64,000 nt of DNA, taken from NCBI RefSeq assembly GCF_000154825.1, contig NZ_DS560017.1, forward strand, positions 1 to 64,000, written 5' to 3'. The translations under genes were made by a program, and so were the position numbers. This DNA comes from Anaerofustis stercorihominis DSM 17244 (lineage in GTDB: Bacteria > Bacillota > Clostridia > Eubacteriales > Anaerofustaceae). Within the stretch, counting starts at the first letter, position 1; each line of letters begins with the position of its first letter. This document shows, piece by piece, positions 36,156 through 45,314 of the stretch. The notes beneath the pieces were generated by a model. That model had not been told where the DNA came from and did not search any database. It worked only from the letters and a program-made list of their open reading frames with translations.

Positions 36156-36578
36156 ATGTATACGGTAAAAGATATAAGCAAAAAGTTGAATTTAAGCGAG
36201 CATACCATACGTTATTATACTGACAGGGATTTAATTCCAAATGTAAAGAGGAATAAAAACAATGTGCGTTTATTCGACGAAGAGTCTGTAAACTGGTTTA
36301 TAGGTATAAAATGTCTTAAAGAATGCGGGATGTCTATCGAAGATATAAAGAATTATATCGATTTATGCCTTGAAGGGGATAATACCATACATGAAAGATT
36401 TGATATCATATTGAAACAAAGAGAAATAGCAGAAAAGCAGCTTGAAGAGGCAAAAGAAAGGCTTATATATCTTGAAAATAAAGTAAAGCATTATGAAGAT
36501 ATAATAAACGGTGATCTTACGGATAATACAAACCCCAGGAAAGAGGGGTACTACATTGAACATATTGATGTAGTATGA
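36156..36578 (+). CDS. MerR family transcriptional regulator
   Basis: 140 residues. The N-terminal winged helix is MYTVKDISKKLNLSEHTIRY and DLIPNVKRNKNNVRLF. A dimerisation coiled coil spans about residues 80-120. There is no Cys-rich metal site, so it is of the aldehyde/organic-signal type (AdhR-like). It presumably activates the divergent aldo/keto reductase. Confidence 0.9.
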   Translation: MYTVKDISKKLNLSEHTIRYYTDRDLIPNVKRNKNNVRLFDEESVNWFIGIKCLKECGMSIEDIKNYIDLCLEGDNTIHERFDIILKQREIAEKQLEEAKERLIYLENKVKHYEDIINGDLTDNTNPRKEGYYIEHIDVV

Positions 36579-36936
36579 TTTTGTGAATAAAACAAGCAGA
36601 AGTTTTTTTAAGTATCAATGCCGACTATGTTAAAAGGAGCTTACACTTTTAATATTTATAACATTAAAATAATTGATGAAAATGTTTGATATATATTGTT
36701 GATATAAAATTACTGGGTCAATGTGGGTTTAAAGTTAATTATCAATAAAAATTATTTATGAACATATATAAGCTTAAAATTATGATAAATAGGATAATTG
36801 GTATAAAAATTAACGGTTTTATTCTGGCTTCATAAAATATTATAGTAATATCGTTATTATTTATTGATTTATAAAAGCTGTTATAAGTTTGATTTATAAA
36901 AATCTTCTCATTTATGACTTTTAAATAATACATTAA

Positions 36937-36962
36937 AAAAAGAGATGTCTAGTCTCTTTTTT
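36937..36962. terminator. Terminator in the merR - 37081 interval
   Basis: AAAAAGAGA-TGTCTAG-TCTCTTTTT, usable from both sides. The rest of 36579-37080 is AT-rich without a supported gene. Confidence 0.7.
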
Positions 36963-37080
36963 GGTTTTTATAATTATGATATAAAATATATAAATTTTTC
37001 ATAAAGAAATAATTACAGGTTATAGGTAAAACTTCAAATATTTAGATGATAATATAAGAATTTTTATTTATTTCATTATT

Positions 37081-37377
37081 CTACGCTGCGTCTTTGCCGA
37101 AAAGTACATGTTCCATTTTTCTGATGGCAGCTGTTTTTACTTTTGATGTATATTCTCTTGTAAGCTGTATTTCCAGTGATATTTCATACATAGTAAGGTT
37201 ATTTATATAAAAATCGGTTATGATTTTCTTTTCCAAATCGGTGAGACATTCCATGGCTTTATTTATATTATCCATAAGTTTTCTTGTGTTTTCTTCTTCT
37301 CTTATTTCCAGGATCTTTTCATAAATAACCATTTCTTTGAGTAATTTTTCTGTTTTTTTATAGTTTGTTGTTTTCAT
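37081..37377 (-). CDS. Sigma region 4-like small regulator
   Basis: 98 residues, AAGGAG site. The C-terminal part, CLTDLEKKIITDFYINNLTM and YEISLEIQLTREYTSKVKTA, is a region-4-like helix-turn-helix similar to phage ArpU-type regulators. It is divergent from an S24 repressor across three shared operator-like palindromes. The pair looks like a phage-derived control module. Confidence 0.65.
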   Translation of the reverse strand: MKTTNYKKTEKLLKEMVIYEKILEIREEENTRKLMDNINKAMECLTDLEKKIITDFYINNLTMYEISLEIQLTREYTSKVKTAAIRKMEHVLFGKDAA

Positions 37378-37428
37378 GTTTAATCTCCTTTTTTTCTTCT
37401 TTATTTTCAGATTTTATTTTGTTTAATA

Positions 37429-37539
37429 TGAATTATATTCATATTTTAATATAATTGGTAATTTATGTCAAGATGAATATGAATATTATTCAATCTAAAA
37501 CAATTCTCTCTTTACATTCTGAATATAGTTCACTATAAT
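37429..37539. promoter_or_regulatory. Three operators TGAAT-N3-ATTCA-like and repressor promoter
   Basis: TGAATTATATTCA (37429-37441), TGAATATTATTCA (37480-37492) and TGAATATAGTTCA (37520-37532). The last lies in the 17-bp spacer between TTTACA (37511) and TATAAT (37534-37539). The arrangement implies autorepression. Confidence 0.75.
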
Positions 37540-37589
37540 GTAGGTATACATATACGGTTATAAAATATTTTTGAAACGGAGAATAAAAA

Positions 37590-38183
37590 ATGTTCGGTGA
37601 AAAATTAAGGTCTCTTAGAAAAGAGCATGGTATGACTCAAGTAGATCTTGCAAATGCTTTGGATTTAGATAAATCTTCAATAGCTAAATATGAAAGTGCG
37701 GGGATAATCCCTTCCGTGGATACTCTTCAAAAGATTTCTGCTCTATTTAATGTATCTATTGATTATCTATTAAATGCACCTTTCGGAGACATAAACAATG
37801 TCATGAATGTAGAGATAATAGGTACTGTGGTTGCGGGAAGAGACGGGATAGCAACATATGAATTCCTCGGGATATCTCAGGCTATCAACATTAATAACAA
37901 AGACGAATATAAGTATTTAAAGGTAAGAGGGGACAGTATGGCTCCTCAGATATTGGAGGGGGATTTGGCTCTTGTCAGGCTTCAGCCGGATATAGACAGC
38001 GGAGATTTGGCTGTTGTGATAATAGGAGGAGAAGAAGGGGTTATCAAGAAAGTTCAGAAAACAGATAATTCAATATCTCTGATATCCTTTAACCCTATGT
38101 ACGATACGAGAGTATTTATCGGTAAAGATATGGAACAGCTTCAGATATTCGGTAAAGTGGTAAAAGTTGAAAGAAGTTATTAG
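37590..38183 (+). CDS. XRE/S24 self-cleaving repressor (CI/LexA-like)
   Basis: 197 residues. Helix-turn-helix at residues 1-60 (GMTQVDLANALDLDKSSIAK). The C-terminal S24 domain has Ser116 in GDSMAPQ and Lys153/154 in VIKKV as catalytic dyad, and Ala82-Gly83 as the likely cleavage site. Proteins of this type are inactivated by RecA filaments or similar signals. It could act on the tail locus 13 kb upstream, but the operators seen there differ. Confidence 0.88.
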   Translation: MFGEKLRSLRKEHGMTQVDLANALDLDKSSIAKYESAGIIPSVDTLQKISALFNVSIDYLLNAPFGDINNVMNVEIIGTVVAGRDGIATYEFLGISQAININNKDEYKYLKVRGDSMAPQILEGDLALVRLQPDIDSGDLAVVIIGGEEGVIKKVQKTDNSISLISFNPMYDTRVFIGKDMEQLQIFGKVVKVERSY

Positions 38184-38249
38184 CATAAGTTCTTATTTTA
38201 ATTAAAAAAGCATACACCTTATTATTGTAAGTTAAATAAGGGGTATTAA

Positions 38250-39206
38250 ATGAAAATAATGATTTTAGGTTTGGGTGCAGTGGGAACTGCCTACGGTTTT
38301 ACCTTTAAAAAAGCCGGACATGACGTTTATCATTTTATAAGAGAAAACAAGAGAAAAAGCATTCAAAAAAGGCTGGATATCAGTTTTCTAGACGGAAGAT
38401 TTAGAGAAAAAGGGGAAAACAAAAAAGATTTTTATGAAGTGGCTTTAGCCGAAGATACTTCATTTGATTTTATATTTATTTCTGTATCTCCGGGTATGAT
38501 AGCGGATGCGGTAAAGACCATAAGAGATAATGAGTTAAAAGGTACTTTGGTACTTTTCAATGCTCTTTGGTATACGAGAGAAGAACTTGAAGAAATCACT
38601 TTGGGGTATGAATATATAATTGCTTATCCTTTGACTGCGGGGAATATACAACAAAACAAATTTGACTTTGTTTTATTTAAGTCCGTAATGCTTGAAAGAA
38701 AAGAAAAATCGAATATCAATAATTATGATGATATCGTAAAGTTATTCGGTGACTGCGATATTGAGATAGAATTTCCTTATGATATGCTTCAGTGGATATG
38801 GGTATATATGGGAGTAAGTGCGGGGTTTATAACCACTGCGGGAAGATATTTTGATTTGAATGATACTAAAAACGCATTTTTCAGTATAGTCAATTCTTCG
38901 GGGGCAATATCAAATTCATTTACATCAATCAGACAGATATGTTCAATAATACGTTCAAGAGGAGTGGATTTAAGGTATTATAAGGATATACTTTCAAACT
39001 ATAATACTCCGCCAATGATAGCGGGGATGGTAATAAGGAACTCTCTTAAAAACAATGAATTCATGAGAAGGATATTAAGTCTGGATATAGATATAAAGGA
39101 TTTATTTTATGTTTGTAAAGTCGTTTATGAGTGCGGAAAAGAAAATGGCATAGACTGTCCTGTCTTCTATGAAAATTACGAAGAGATGATAAAGAAATAT
39201 CAGTAA
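38250..39206 (+). CDS. Ketopantoate reductase-like NAD(P)-binding protein
   Basis: 318 residues. Rossmann motif LGLGAVGTAYGFTFKKAGHD at the N-terminus and a PanE/ApbA-like fold. The C-terminal domain diverges and the canonical active-site segments are hard to find, so the substrate is unknown. It follows the S24 repressor gene by 66 nt and may be co-transcribed. Confidence 0.75.
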   Translation: MKIMILGLGAVGTAYGFTFKKAGHDVYHFIRENKRKSIQKRLDISFLDGRFREKGENKKDFYEVALAEDTSFDFIFISVSPGMIADAVKTIRDNELKGTLVLFNALWYTREELEEITLGYEYIIAYPLTAGNIQQNKFDFVLFKSVMLERKEKSNINNYDDIVKLFGDCDIEIEFPYDMLQWIWVYMGVSAGFITTAGRYFDLNDTKNAFFSIVNSSGAISNSFTSIRQICSIIRSRGVDLRYYKDILSNYNTPPMIAGMVIRNSLKNNEFMRRILSLDIDIKDLFYVCKVVYECGKENGIDCPVFYENYEEMIKKYQ

Positions 39207-39207
39207 C

Positions 39208-39237
39208 AAAAGCCTTCATATAATATGAAGGCTTTTG
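39208..39237 (+). terminator. Terminator
   Basis: AAAGCCTTCATA-TAA-TATGAAGGCTTTT. Confidence 0.85.
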
Positions 39238-39260
39238 TTCTTTTATAAAGAAACAAACAT

Positions 39261-39413
39261 TAAGGGGCTCTGCCCCTTATACCCCGGCACTTTTTAAAAG
39301 ATTAAAAAGTACCAAAAAATCTCCGCTCAAGCCGCGGTGGCTTAAAGCAACTGGATTTTCTGCAAAATGCTGCCCGCATTTTGCGAAACAGTCGCTATCC
39401 CACCCCCTATAAA
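39261..39413 (+). repeat. Dispersed intergenic element, full copy
   Basis: Contains AAGGGGCTCTGCCCCTTA, ACCCC, a variable hairpin ACTTTTTAA/TTAAAAAGT, and CCGCTCAAGCCGCGGTGG. AACTGGATTTTCT, a second hairpin GCAAAATGC-TGCCC-GCATTTTGC and AACAGTCGCTA follow. Confidence 0.85.
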
Positions 39414-39597
39414 AAAGTTTTATCTTAAATTAAAGTTAATAAATCTTTAAGGTAATATGTGGTTGAGTGACTTAGGTAAGTTTAATATCCCTTTTGGCGA
39501 AGCCTTAGCCGCCGCGGCAAGCGGGGTCGTTTCATCCATTCTTTGGACAAGCAAAGAATGGTGGGGTTTAAGGGGTAAAACCCCTTATAAAAATATT
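39414..39597 (-). repeat. Dispersed intergenic element, inverted neighbour copy
   Basis: On the reverse strand: AAGGGGTTTTACCCCTTA, ACCCC, hairpin CCATTCTTTG-CTTGTC-CAAAGAATGG, then AAAAGGGATATTAAACTTA. It faces the copy at 39261, so the pair forms a 330-bp composite. Confidence 0.75.
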
Positions 39598-39645
39598 TGA
39601 ATAAAAAATGAGGATTTGACATAATTTACTGTTAAGTTGGAGATA

Positions 39646-40293
39646 CTATTTATCTGTATTTAATAAAAGAAACTTACGCTTATGGGATTTTATTATTCCT
39701 TTATCGTTCATTGCTTTTATTTCTCTTGTCATTGCACTTCTGTCTATACATAGATACTGAGCAAGGGAAGATAGCGACATAGGTATGGTAAAGGGATTTT
39801 CTCCCGACACACTTCTTACATATTTTAAATATGTTATTAGCTTTTTTTGTATGGTTGGCTGTTTTAGTATATTTAAATGGAGGGATAAAGACTGGGCTCT
39901 TTCTGCCGCCATCATGAATAGATTGCTTATGAGTTTTGTATGATGAGTGCATACTTTTTCGCATGGGGTTATTATATGGTTATAATCGATAAACATGACT
40001 TCGCATTTGTCTTCTGCCGTAACCAGATATTCGTAGTTATCCAAAGGAAGATAGAATATCTGACCGAACATATCTTTTGTGGTATAAGTTTCCAAAAGCA
40101 TATCGTTTCCGTCGATGTCTATGGCATGGAGAGATGCATTCCCGCTTAAAATAAGTCCGACTTGAATTTTATTATCGGAGTAGCGAAGGATCGTATCCTT
40201 ATGACTGTAGTTTTTTATCTTGGGATTAAAACACACCAACATTTGATTTATGGAATCATTTGATATCCCGTCATCTATAAAATATTTATTCAT
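39646..40293 (-). CDS. CRP/FNR family transcriptional regulator
   Basis: 215 residues. There is an N-terminal cyclic-nucleotide-type beta barrel and a C-terminal HTH_Crp domain (MSLSSLAQYLCIDRSAMTRE). No N-terminal Cys cluster is seen, so it is not a classical iron-sulphur FNR, although Cys residues occur in the middle (PCEKVCTHH). It is divergent from the oxygen-related acyl-CoA dehydrogenase/flavodiiron operon and is probably its regulator. Confidence 0.85.
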   Translation of the reverse strand: MNKYFIDDGISNDSINQMLVCFNPKIKNYSHKDTILRYSDNKIQVGLILSGNASLHAIDIDGNDMLLETYTTKDMFGQIFYLPLDNYEYLVTAEDKCEVMFIDYNHIITPCEKVCTHHTKLISNLFMMAAERAQSLSLHLNILKQPTIQKKLITYLKYVRSVSGENPFTIPMSLSSLAQYLCIDRSAMTREIKAMNDKGIIKSHKRKFLLLNTDK

Positions 40294-40338
40294 AATATCC
40301 TCCGGTAAAGAAAAGTTTTTTTATATTATATCATAAAT

Positions 40339-40356
40339 GTTGCAAATGTCACAAAT
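40339..40356. promoter_or_regulatory. CRP/FNR-type site in the divergent promoter region
   Basis: GTTGCAAATGTCACAAAT. Its complement contains TGTGACATTTG, identical to the core of the site at 29589. Confidence 0.5.
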
Positions 40357-40433
40357 TTATTTATAAAAAAGGTTTACAATTAGTATAAATCAAGAGTAAG
40401 TGATTAGTTTCATTTTAGAAAGGAGAAATGATT

Positions 40434-42338
40434 ATGTTATTCACGACAACGAAAGAACACGAGGAGTTTCGTCAAAAAATCAGGGATTTTGCAGAAAGCG
40501 AAGTAAAGCCTATTGCTTTTATGCTTGACCAAAAAAATCAATTTCCCGATGAAATAGTAAAGAAAATGGCTAAATTGGGATTTATGGGTATACCATATCC
40601 GAAGAAATACGGAGGTGTCGGACTTGATATTATTTCTTATGCCATTGCGGTAGAGGAATTATCCAGAGTTGACGGAGGAGTCGGCGTTATACTTTCCGCT
40701 CACGTTTCTTTAGGTTCATATCCTATATTTGCCTTCGGCAGCGAAGAACAAAAGAAAAAATACTTGGTTCCTCTTGCGAAAGGCGAAAAGCTGGGAGCAT
40801 TCGGACTTACCGAACCTAATGCTGGAAGCGACGCAGGCGGAACTGAAACTACTGCGGAATTAAAGGGAGACTATTACCTTTTAAACGGCGGCAAGATATT
40901 TATAACAAATGCGGATAAAGCAGATACTTATGTCGTATTTGCGGTAACCACACCCGGTATAGGAACTAGAGGGATAAGTGCATTTATCGTTGAAAAGGGC
41001 TGGGAAGGTTTTGAATTCGGAGACCACTACGATAAAATGGGTATCCGTTCTTCTGCGACAGCAGAGCTTATATTCAACGACGTTAAAGTTCCTAAAGAAA
41101 ATTTACTCGGTAAAGAAGGCGAAGGCTTTAAAATCGCTATGGCTACTTTGGATGGCGGACGTATAGGTATCGCTTCTCAGGCACTGGGTATAGCTCAGGG
41201 TGCATATGAAAATGCGGTGGAATACGCAAAAGAGAGAGAACAGTTCGGGACTGCGATCGCACATAATCAAGTCATTGGATTTAAGCTTGCGGATATGGCA
41301 ACAAAACTCAGATGTGCCAGATTTTTAAATTATTCTGCGGCTGAACTAAAAGAACACCATGAACCTTACGGAATGGAATCGGCAATGGCTAAGATGTATT
41401 CATCTGATATTTGTCTTGAAGTCGTAAACGACGCACTTCAAATCTTCGGCGGAAGCGGTTATTTAAAAGGTATGGACGTGGAAAGAGCTTATCGTGACGC
41501 TAAGATTTGTACCATATACGAAGGTACGAACGAAATCCAAAGAGTCGTAATAGCTTCTCATATAGTAGGTAAGACTCCAAAGAAAGAAAAAGTTTCGGCG
41601 AAAGCCAAGGGAGCTATAACCGGAGCAAGAAAGAAAAAGATATTCGAAGAAGGAGATATCAATAAAAAGGTAGAGGACTTGGTAACGGCGCTTAAAAACG
41701 ATGGATACGACTTTACCGTTGGAATAGATATAGATACACCTATCCCCGAAGCAGAAAGAGTAGTAAGCGTAGGAAAAGGGATAGGAGATAAGAAGAATAT
41801 GAAACTTATCGAGGATTTGGCGATCCAGGCGGGAGCGGCGATAGGCTCTTCAAGACCTGTAGCGGAAACACTTAAATACGTTCCTTTAAACAGATATGTG
41901 GGTATGTCGGGTCAGAAGTTCAACGGAAACTTATATATCGCATGCGGTATTTCCGGTGCGGGACAGCATTTAAAAGGAATAACCGGGGCTACGACGATAG
42001 TTGCTATAAATAAAAATAAGAATGCACCTATATTTAAAAATGCGGACTACGGTATAGTAGGGGATTTGACGGAAGTACTTCCTATCCTTACAAAGGCTCT
42101 CGATAACGGAGAGGAAAAGAAACCTGCTCCTCCTATGGTAAAAATGAGAAAAGCTACACCTAAGAAGGAAGCTCCGCCTTGGAAGACTTTTGTATGCAGC
42201 GGCTGCGGTTATGAATACGACCCTGCTGTGGGTGATGAAAGTGCGGGAGTTTCTCCGGGAACATTATTTGAAGCACTTCCGGAAGACTGGATTTGTCCGG
42301 ACTGCGGAGAAAGTAAGAATGAATTTATAGAGGCATAA
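40434..42338 (+). CDS. Acyl-CoA dehydrogenase fused to ETF-alpha FAD domain and rubredoxin
   Basis: 634 residues from the ATG at 40434 (AAAGGAG 8 nt before; the ATG at 40428 is too close). Residues 1-380 are an acyl-CoA dehydrogenase with [16 protein letters not shown] and catalytic Glu363 in [10 protein letters not shown]. Residues about 420-560 match ETF alpha domain [30 protein letters not shown] (from 505) and IVAINKN. Residues 583-634 are a rubredoxin with CxxC pairs at 588/591 and 621/624. No ETF beta or domain I is present. Electrons could pass from acyl-CoA through both flavins to rubredoxin iron, then to the flavodiiron protein encoded 12 nt downstream. Confidence 0.93.
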   Translation: MLFTTTKEHEEFRQKIRDFAESEVKPIAFMLDQKNQFPDEIVKKMAKLGFMGIPYPKKYGGVGLDIISYAIAVEELSRVDGGVGVILSAHVSLGSYPIFAFGSEEQKKKYLVPLAKGEKLGAFGLTEPNAGSDAGGTETTAELKGDYYLLNGGKIFITNADKADTYVVFAVTTPGIGTRGISAFIVEKGWEGFEFGDHYDKMGIRSSATAELIFNDVKVPKENLLGKEGEGFKIAMATLDGGRIGIASQALGIAQGAYENAVEYAKEREQFGTAIAHNQVIGFKLADMATKLRCARFLNYSAAELKEHHEPYGMESAMAKMYSSDICLEVVNDALQIFGGSGYLKGMDVERAYRDAKICTIYEGTNEIQRVVIASHIVGKTPKKEKVSAKAKGAITGARKKKIFEEGDINKKVEDLVTALKNDGYDFTVGIDIDTPIPEAERVVSVGKGIGDKKNMKLIEDLAIQAGAAIGSSRPVAETLKYVPLNRYVGMSGQKFNGNLYIACGISGAGQHLKGITGATTIVAINKNKNAPIFKNADYGIVGDLTEVLPILTKALDNGEEKKPAPPMVKMRKATPKKEAPPWKTFVCSGCGYEYDPAVGDESAGVSPGTLFEALPEDWICPDCGESKNEFIEA

Positions 42339-42350
42339 GGAGGCTAATAA

Positions 42351-43553
42351 ATGTATAACGTAAGAAAAGTAACAGAGGATCTATACTGGGTTGGTGCCAG
42401 CGACAGGAGACTTGAACTGTTTGAAAATGTTCATCCTATACCTCGCGGTGTTTCATACAACTCATACTTGTTAATGGACGAAAAAACGGTTTTGTTCGAT
42501 ACGGTTGACTGGTCTGTTGCGAGACAATTTTTGGAAAATGTGGAATATGTACTGGACGGAAGAGATCTTGACTATTTGGTAATAAATCATATGGAGCCTG
42601 ACCACGGCGGAAGTATTGAAGAGATACTCATAAGATATCCCAACGTCAAGATAATCAGTACGGAAAAAGCATTTTTGATGATGAGACAGTTCCACTTTAC
42701 CGTTGACGGTCATGTGGACGAAGTAAAAGAAGGAGATACGAGAAAGTTCGGTAAGCACGAAGTGACTTTCGTTATGGCTCCTATGGTACACTGGCCCGAA
42801 GCCATGGTCACATTCGACCTTACAAACGGAGTACTCTTCTCTGCGGACGCTTTTGGCTCATTCGGAGCTTTGGACGGAAGACTGTTTAACGATGAAGTGA
42901 ATTTCGACAGAGACTGGATAGACGACGCAAGAAGATATTATACAAATATCGTAGGTAAGTACGGACCTCATGTTCAGGCACTATTAAAAAAAGCGGGAAC
43001 CATAGATATCAAAATGATTTGTCCGCTTCACGGTCCCGTATGGAGAAACGATTTCGGATATTTATTAGATAAGTATGATAAATGGAGCAGTTATGAACCC
43101 GAAGAAAAGGGCGTTTTGATAGTATACGCTTCTATGTACGGGAATACCGAGAATGCGGCAAACGTACTGGCTTCAAAGCTCGTGGAAAGAGGAATGAGCA
43201 ATATATCGATGTTTGATGTTTCAAAGACTCATATTTCATATTTGATAAGCGAAACATTTAAACTCAGTCATATAGTGCTTGCTTCGGTTACGTATAACCT
43301 TGGTATATATCCTCCAATGCACAATTATTTAATGGATATGAAAGCACTCAATGTTCAAAAACGTACGGTAGCTTTAGTGGAAAACGGTTCTTGGGCTCCT
43401 AAATCAGGAGAACTTATGAAGGAATTCTTGGATGAAATGAAGTTGATGACCGTTTTAAATGAACAGGTTTCACTTGTTTCCGAACTTAACGAGAACAGCA
43501 TTGTTGAAATGGATGTTTTGGCGGATGCGATAATTGAATCTATTAATGAATAG
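42351..43553 (+). CDS. Flavodiiron protein (rubredoxin:oxygen/NO oxidoreductase, FprA type)
   Basis: 400 residues. The N-terminal metallo-beta-lactamase domain holds the diiron site (NHMEPDHGGS, then APMVHWPEAM, ADAFGS and PLHGP). The C-terminal flavodoxin domain (about 255-400) has the FMN loop YASMYGNTENAANVLA. These enzymes reduce oxygen to water, or NO to N2O, with rubredoxin as donor. Co-transcription with a rubredoxin fusion gives it a likely dedicated donor. AAGGAGG precedes the ATG. Confidence 0.95.
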   Translation: MYNVRKVTEDLYWVGASDRRLELFENVHPIPRGVSYNSYLLMDEKTVLFDTVDWSVARQFLENVEYVLDGRDLDYLVINHMEPDHGGSIEEILIRYPNVKIISTEKAFLMMRQFHFTVDGHVDEVKEGDTRKFGKHEVTFVMAPMVHWPEAMVTFDLTNGVLFSADAFGSFGALDGRLFNDEVNFDRDWIDDARRYYTNIVGKYGPHVQALLKKAGTIDIKMICPLHGPVWRNDFGYLLDKYDKWSSYEPEEKGVLIVYASMYGNTENAANVLASKLVERGMSNISMFDVSKTHISYLISETFKLSHIVLASVTYNLGIYPPMHNYLMDMKALNVQKRTVALVENGSWAPKSGELMKEFLDEMKLMTVLNEQVSLVSELNENSIVEMDVLADAIIESINE

Positions 43554-43557
43554 TAGA

Positions 43558-43722
43558 TAAGGGGCGCTTTCCCTAAAACCCCGCAAAGTTTTTTCCAAAG
43601 CAAAAAAACTTTGAGTTAAATGCTTCCGCTCAAGCCGCGGAGGCTTATAAGGCGACTGGATTTTCTGCAAAATGCTGCCCGCATTTTGTGAAACAGTCGC
43701 TACCCTATCCCTTTTGGGAGGG
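43558..43722 (+). repeat. Dispersed intergenic element, full copy
   Basis: Variable hairpin 1 is CAAAGTTTTTT-CCAAAGC-AAAAAAACTTTG. CCGCTCAAGCCGCGGAGG and GACTGGATTTTCT follow. Hairpin 2 is GCAAAATGC-TGCCC-GCATTTTGT, then AACAGTCGCTACCC. Confidence 0.85.
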
Positions 43723-43787
43723 AATGTTATAATCAAAATTTACTAAATTTTACTTCGCTATCGAAAACAAGAATTTGTGGAATATAT

Positions 43788-43861
43788 AAAAGTCACGATA
43801 GCTTACATCGCAGCGTTATTTAGAAATTTAAAAAGCTCCTTTATGGGAGCTTTTTATTTTT
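43788..43861 (+). repeat. Left direct repeat flanking the acd/lysR segment
   Basis: About 73 bp, including GATAGCTTACATCGCAGCG and a terminator hairpin AAAAAGCTCC/GGGAGCTTTTT. It matches 46316-46388 in the same orientation with about six differences. Confidence 0.8.
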
Positions 43862-44019
43862 AATCATTTATCATTTTTTAATGATAAGAGTAAGTATAAT
43901 TAAAAGTCAAAATTTAAATTTATTTTTAAAATCTTTATATAATATAAGAAATTTATTTATGAAAAATAGTTTGATTTTATAAACATATAAAAGATATATG
44001 ATTTCGTTATTCTTTTATA

Positions 44020-45162
44020 TTATTTAATGCCCATCCATGAAGAAATAACCATTCTCTGAACCTCGCTAGTTCCCTCATAAATCTCTGTGATTTTTGCATC
44101 TCTCATCAAACGCTCGAATGGATAATCCCTTGAATATCCGTCATAGCCGACTAGCTGGATACAGCGGCGTGTTACATTCGTTGCGGCTTCCGCGGCGTAT
44201 AATTTACCCATGGCTGCAAGATGTGAAAATGCTTCATGGTCTTGTTTCGCCTGTGCGGCACGGTATACCAATAAGCGGGCTGCGTCAACTCTTGCCTGCA
44301 TATCTGCAAGTTCAAATTGTGTAAACTGATATTGTGAAATTCTCTGCTCTCCCTGCATATGCTCAGTGACATATTTTTTACAGTGATCAATCGCGCTTTG
44401 AGCAATCCCCAGCGCCTGTGCCGCAACCCCGATACGCCCGCCGTCCAATGTCATAAGAGCCATTTTAAAGCCTTTTCCTAATTCTCCCAATAGATTTTCT
44501 TTTGGTATCTTACAGTCTTGGAAAACCAGTTCATATGTTGCAGAACCTCGTATACCCATCTTTTTTTCCTTTGTCCCGAAAGTAAATCCCGGTGTGCCTT
44601 TTTCAACGATAAATCCGGAAATACCTTTACTGCGTTTGCTTTTATCCGTCATAGCTGTAACAAAATATGTATCAGCATAAAAGCCGTTTGTAATAAATAT
44701 TTTGGAACCGTTTAGTAACCAATGGTCTCCCATATCTACTGCCGTCGTTTGCTGATTTGAGAGGTCACTTCCTGCGGAGGGTTCTGTTACCGCAAACGCT
44801 CCGAGTTTTTCTCCTTTTAAAAGAGGTACTAAATATTTTTGTTTTTGTTCCTCTGTGCCAAACTCCGATATAGGGAAAGCACCTAAAGAATGGTGATCGG
44901 ATAACATAACGGATGTAGTGGAACAATGCTTTGCCAATTCTTCAATGACTGCGATATATGTAAGATATGAGTGACCTGCACCTGCATATTCTTTGGGGTA
45001 GCAAATGCCCATCATACCGAGTTCGGCTAACCTTTTTCTGTTTTCTTCGGGAAAGCGTTCCTGCTCATCGACTTCTGCCGCTAATGGTGCTGCTTCATTT
45101 ACTCCAAATTCGTGAATTAGGTCAATTACCTGTTGTTCTTCTTTTTTAAATTTAAAATCCAT
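44020..45162 (-). CDS. Acyl-CoA dehydrogenase (butyryl-CoA dehydrogenase type)
   Basis: 380 residues from the ATG at 45162 (GGAGGA 6 nt before; a 26-codon upstream extension is discarded). FAVTEPSAGSD, FIVEKGTPGF, KKMGIRGSATYEL and IYEGTSEVQRMVI carry the FAD contacts and catalytic Glu. It is about half identical by eye to the N-terminal part of the fusion protein at 40434 but lacks ETF and rubredoxin parts. It is divergent from a LysR gene, and both lie between direct repeats. G/C-richer codons than its neighbours hint at a different history. Confidence 0.93.
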   Translation of the reverse strand: MDFKFKKEEQQVIDLIHEFGVNEAAPLAAEVDEQERFPEENRKRLAELGMMGICYPKEYAGAGHSYLTYIAVIEELAKHCSTTSVMLSDHHSLGAFPISEFGTEEQKQKYLVPLLKGEKLGAFAVTEPSAGSDLSNQQTTAVDMGDHWLLNGSKIFITNGFYADTYFVTAMTDKSKRSKGISGFIVEKGTPGFTFGTKEKKMGIRGSATYELVFQDCKIPKENLLGELGKGFKMALMTLDGGRIGVAAQALGIAQSAIDHCKKYVTEHMQGEQRISQYQFTQFELADMQARVDAARLLVYRAAQAKQDHEAFSHLAAMGKLYAAEAATNVTRRCIQLVGYDGYSRDYPFERLMRDAKITEIYEGTSEVQRMVISSWMGIK

Positions 45163-45314
45163 ATTTAAATCCTCCTGCTTTTTTCTATCTTTAAAGATTG
45201 AAATGCTTGCTTTTCTTTTATTTGAAATATATAATAGCATAGGAAAATATATTTAAAAAGTTAATGTTTTTGATTTCTTAATTCGATATATTCGATATAT
45301 TGTTGGAGGTATAT

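Noticed and set aside
36742-36933. 63-residue hydrophobic reading frame on the minus strand
   Set aside because: No ribosome site precedes it and its start overlaps a terminator hairpin; probably chance.
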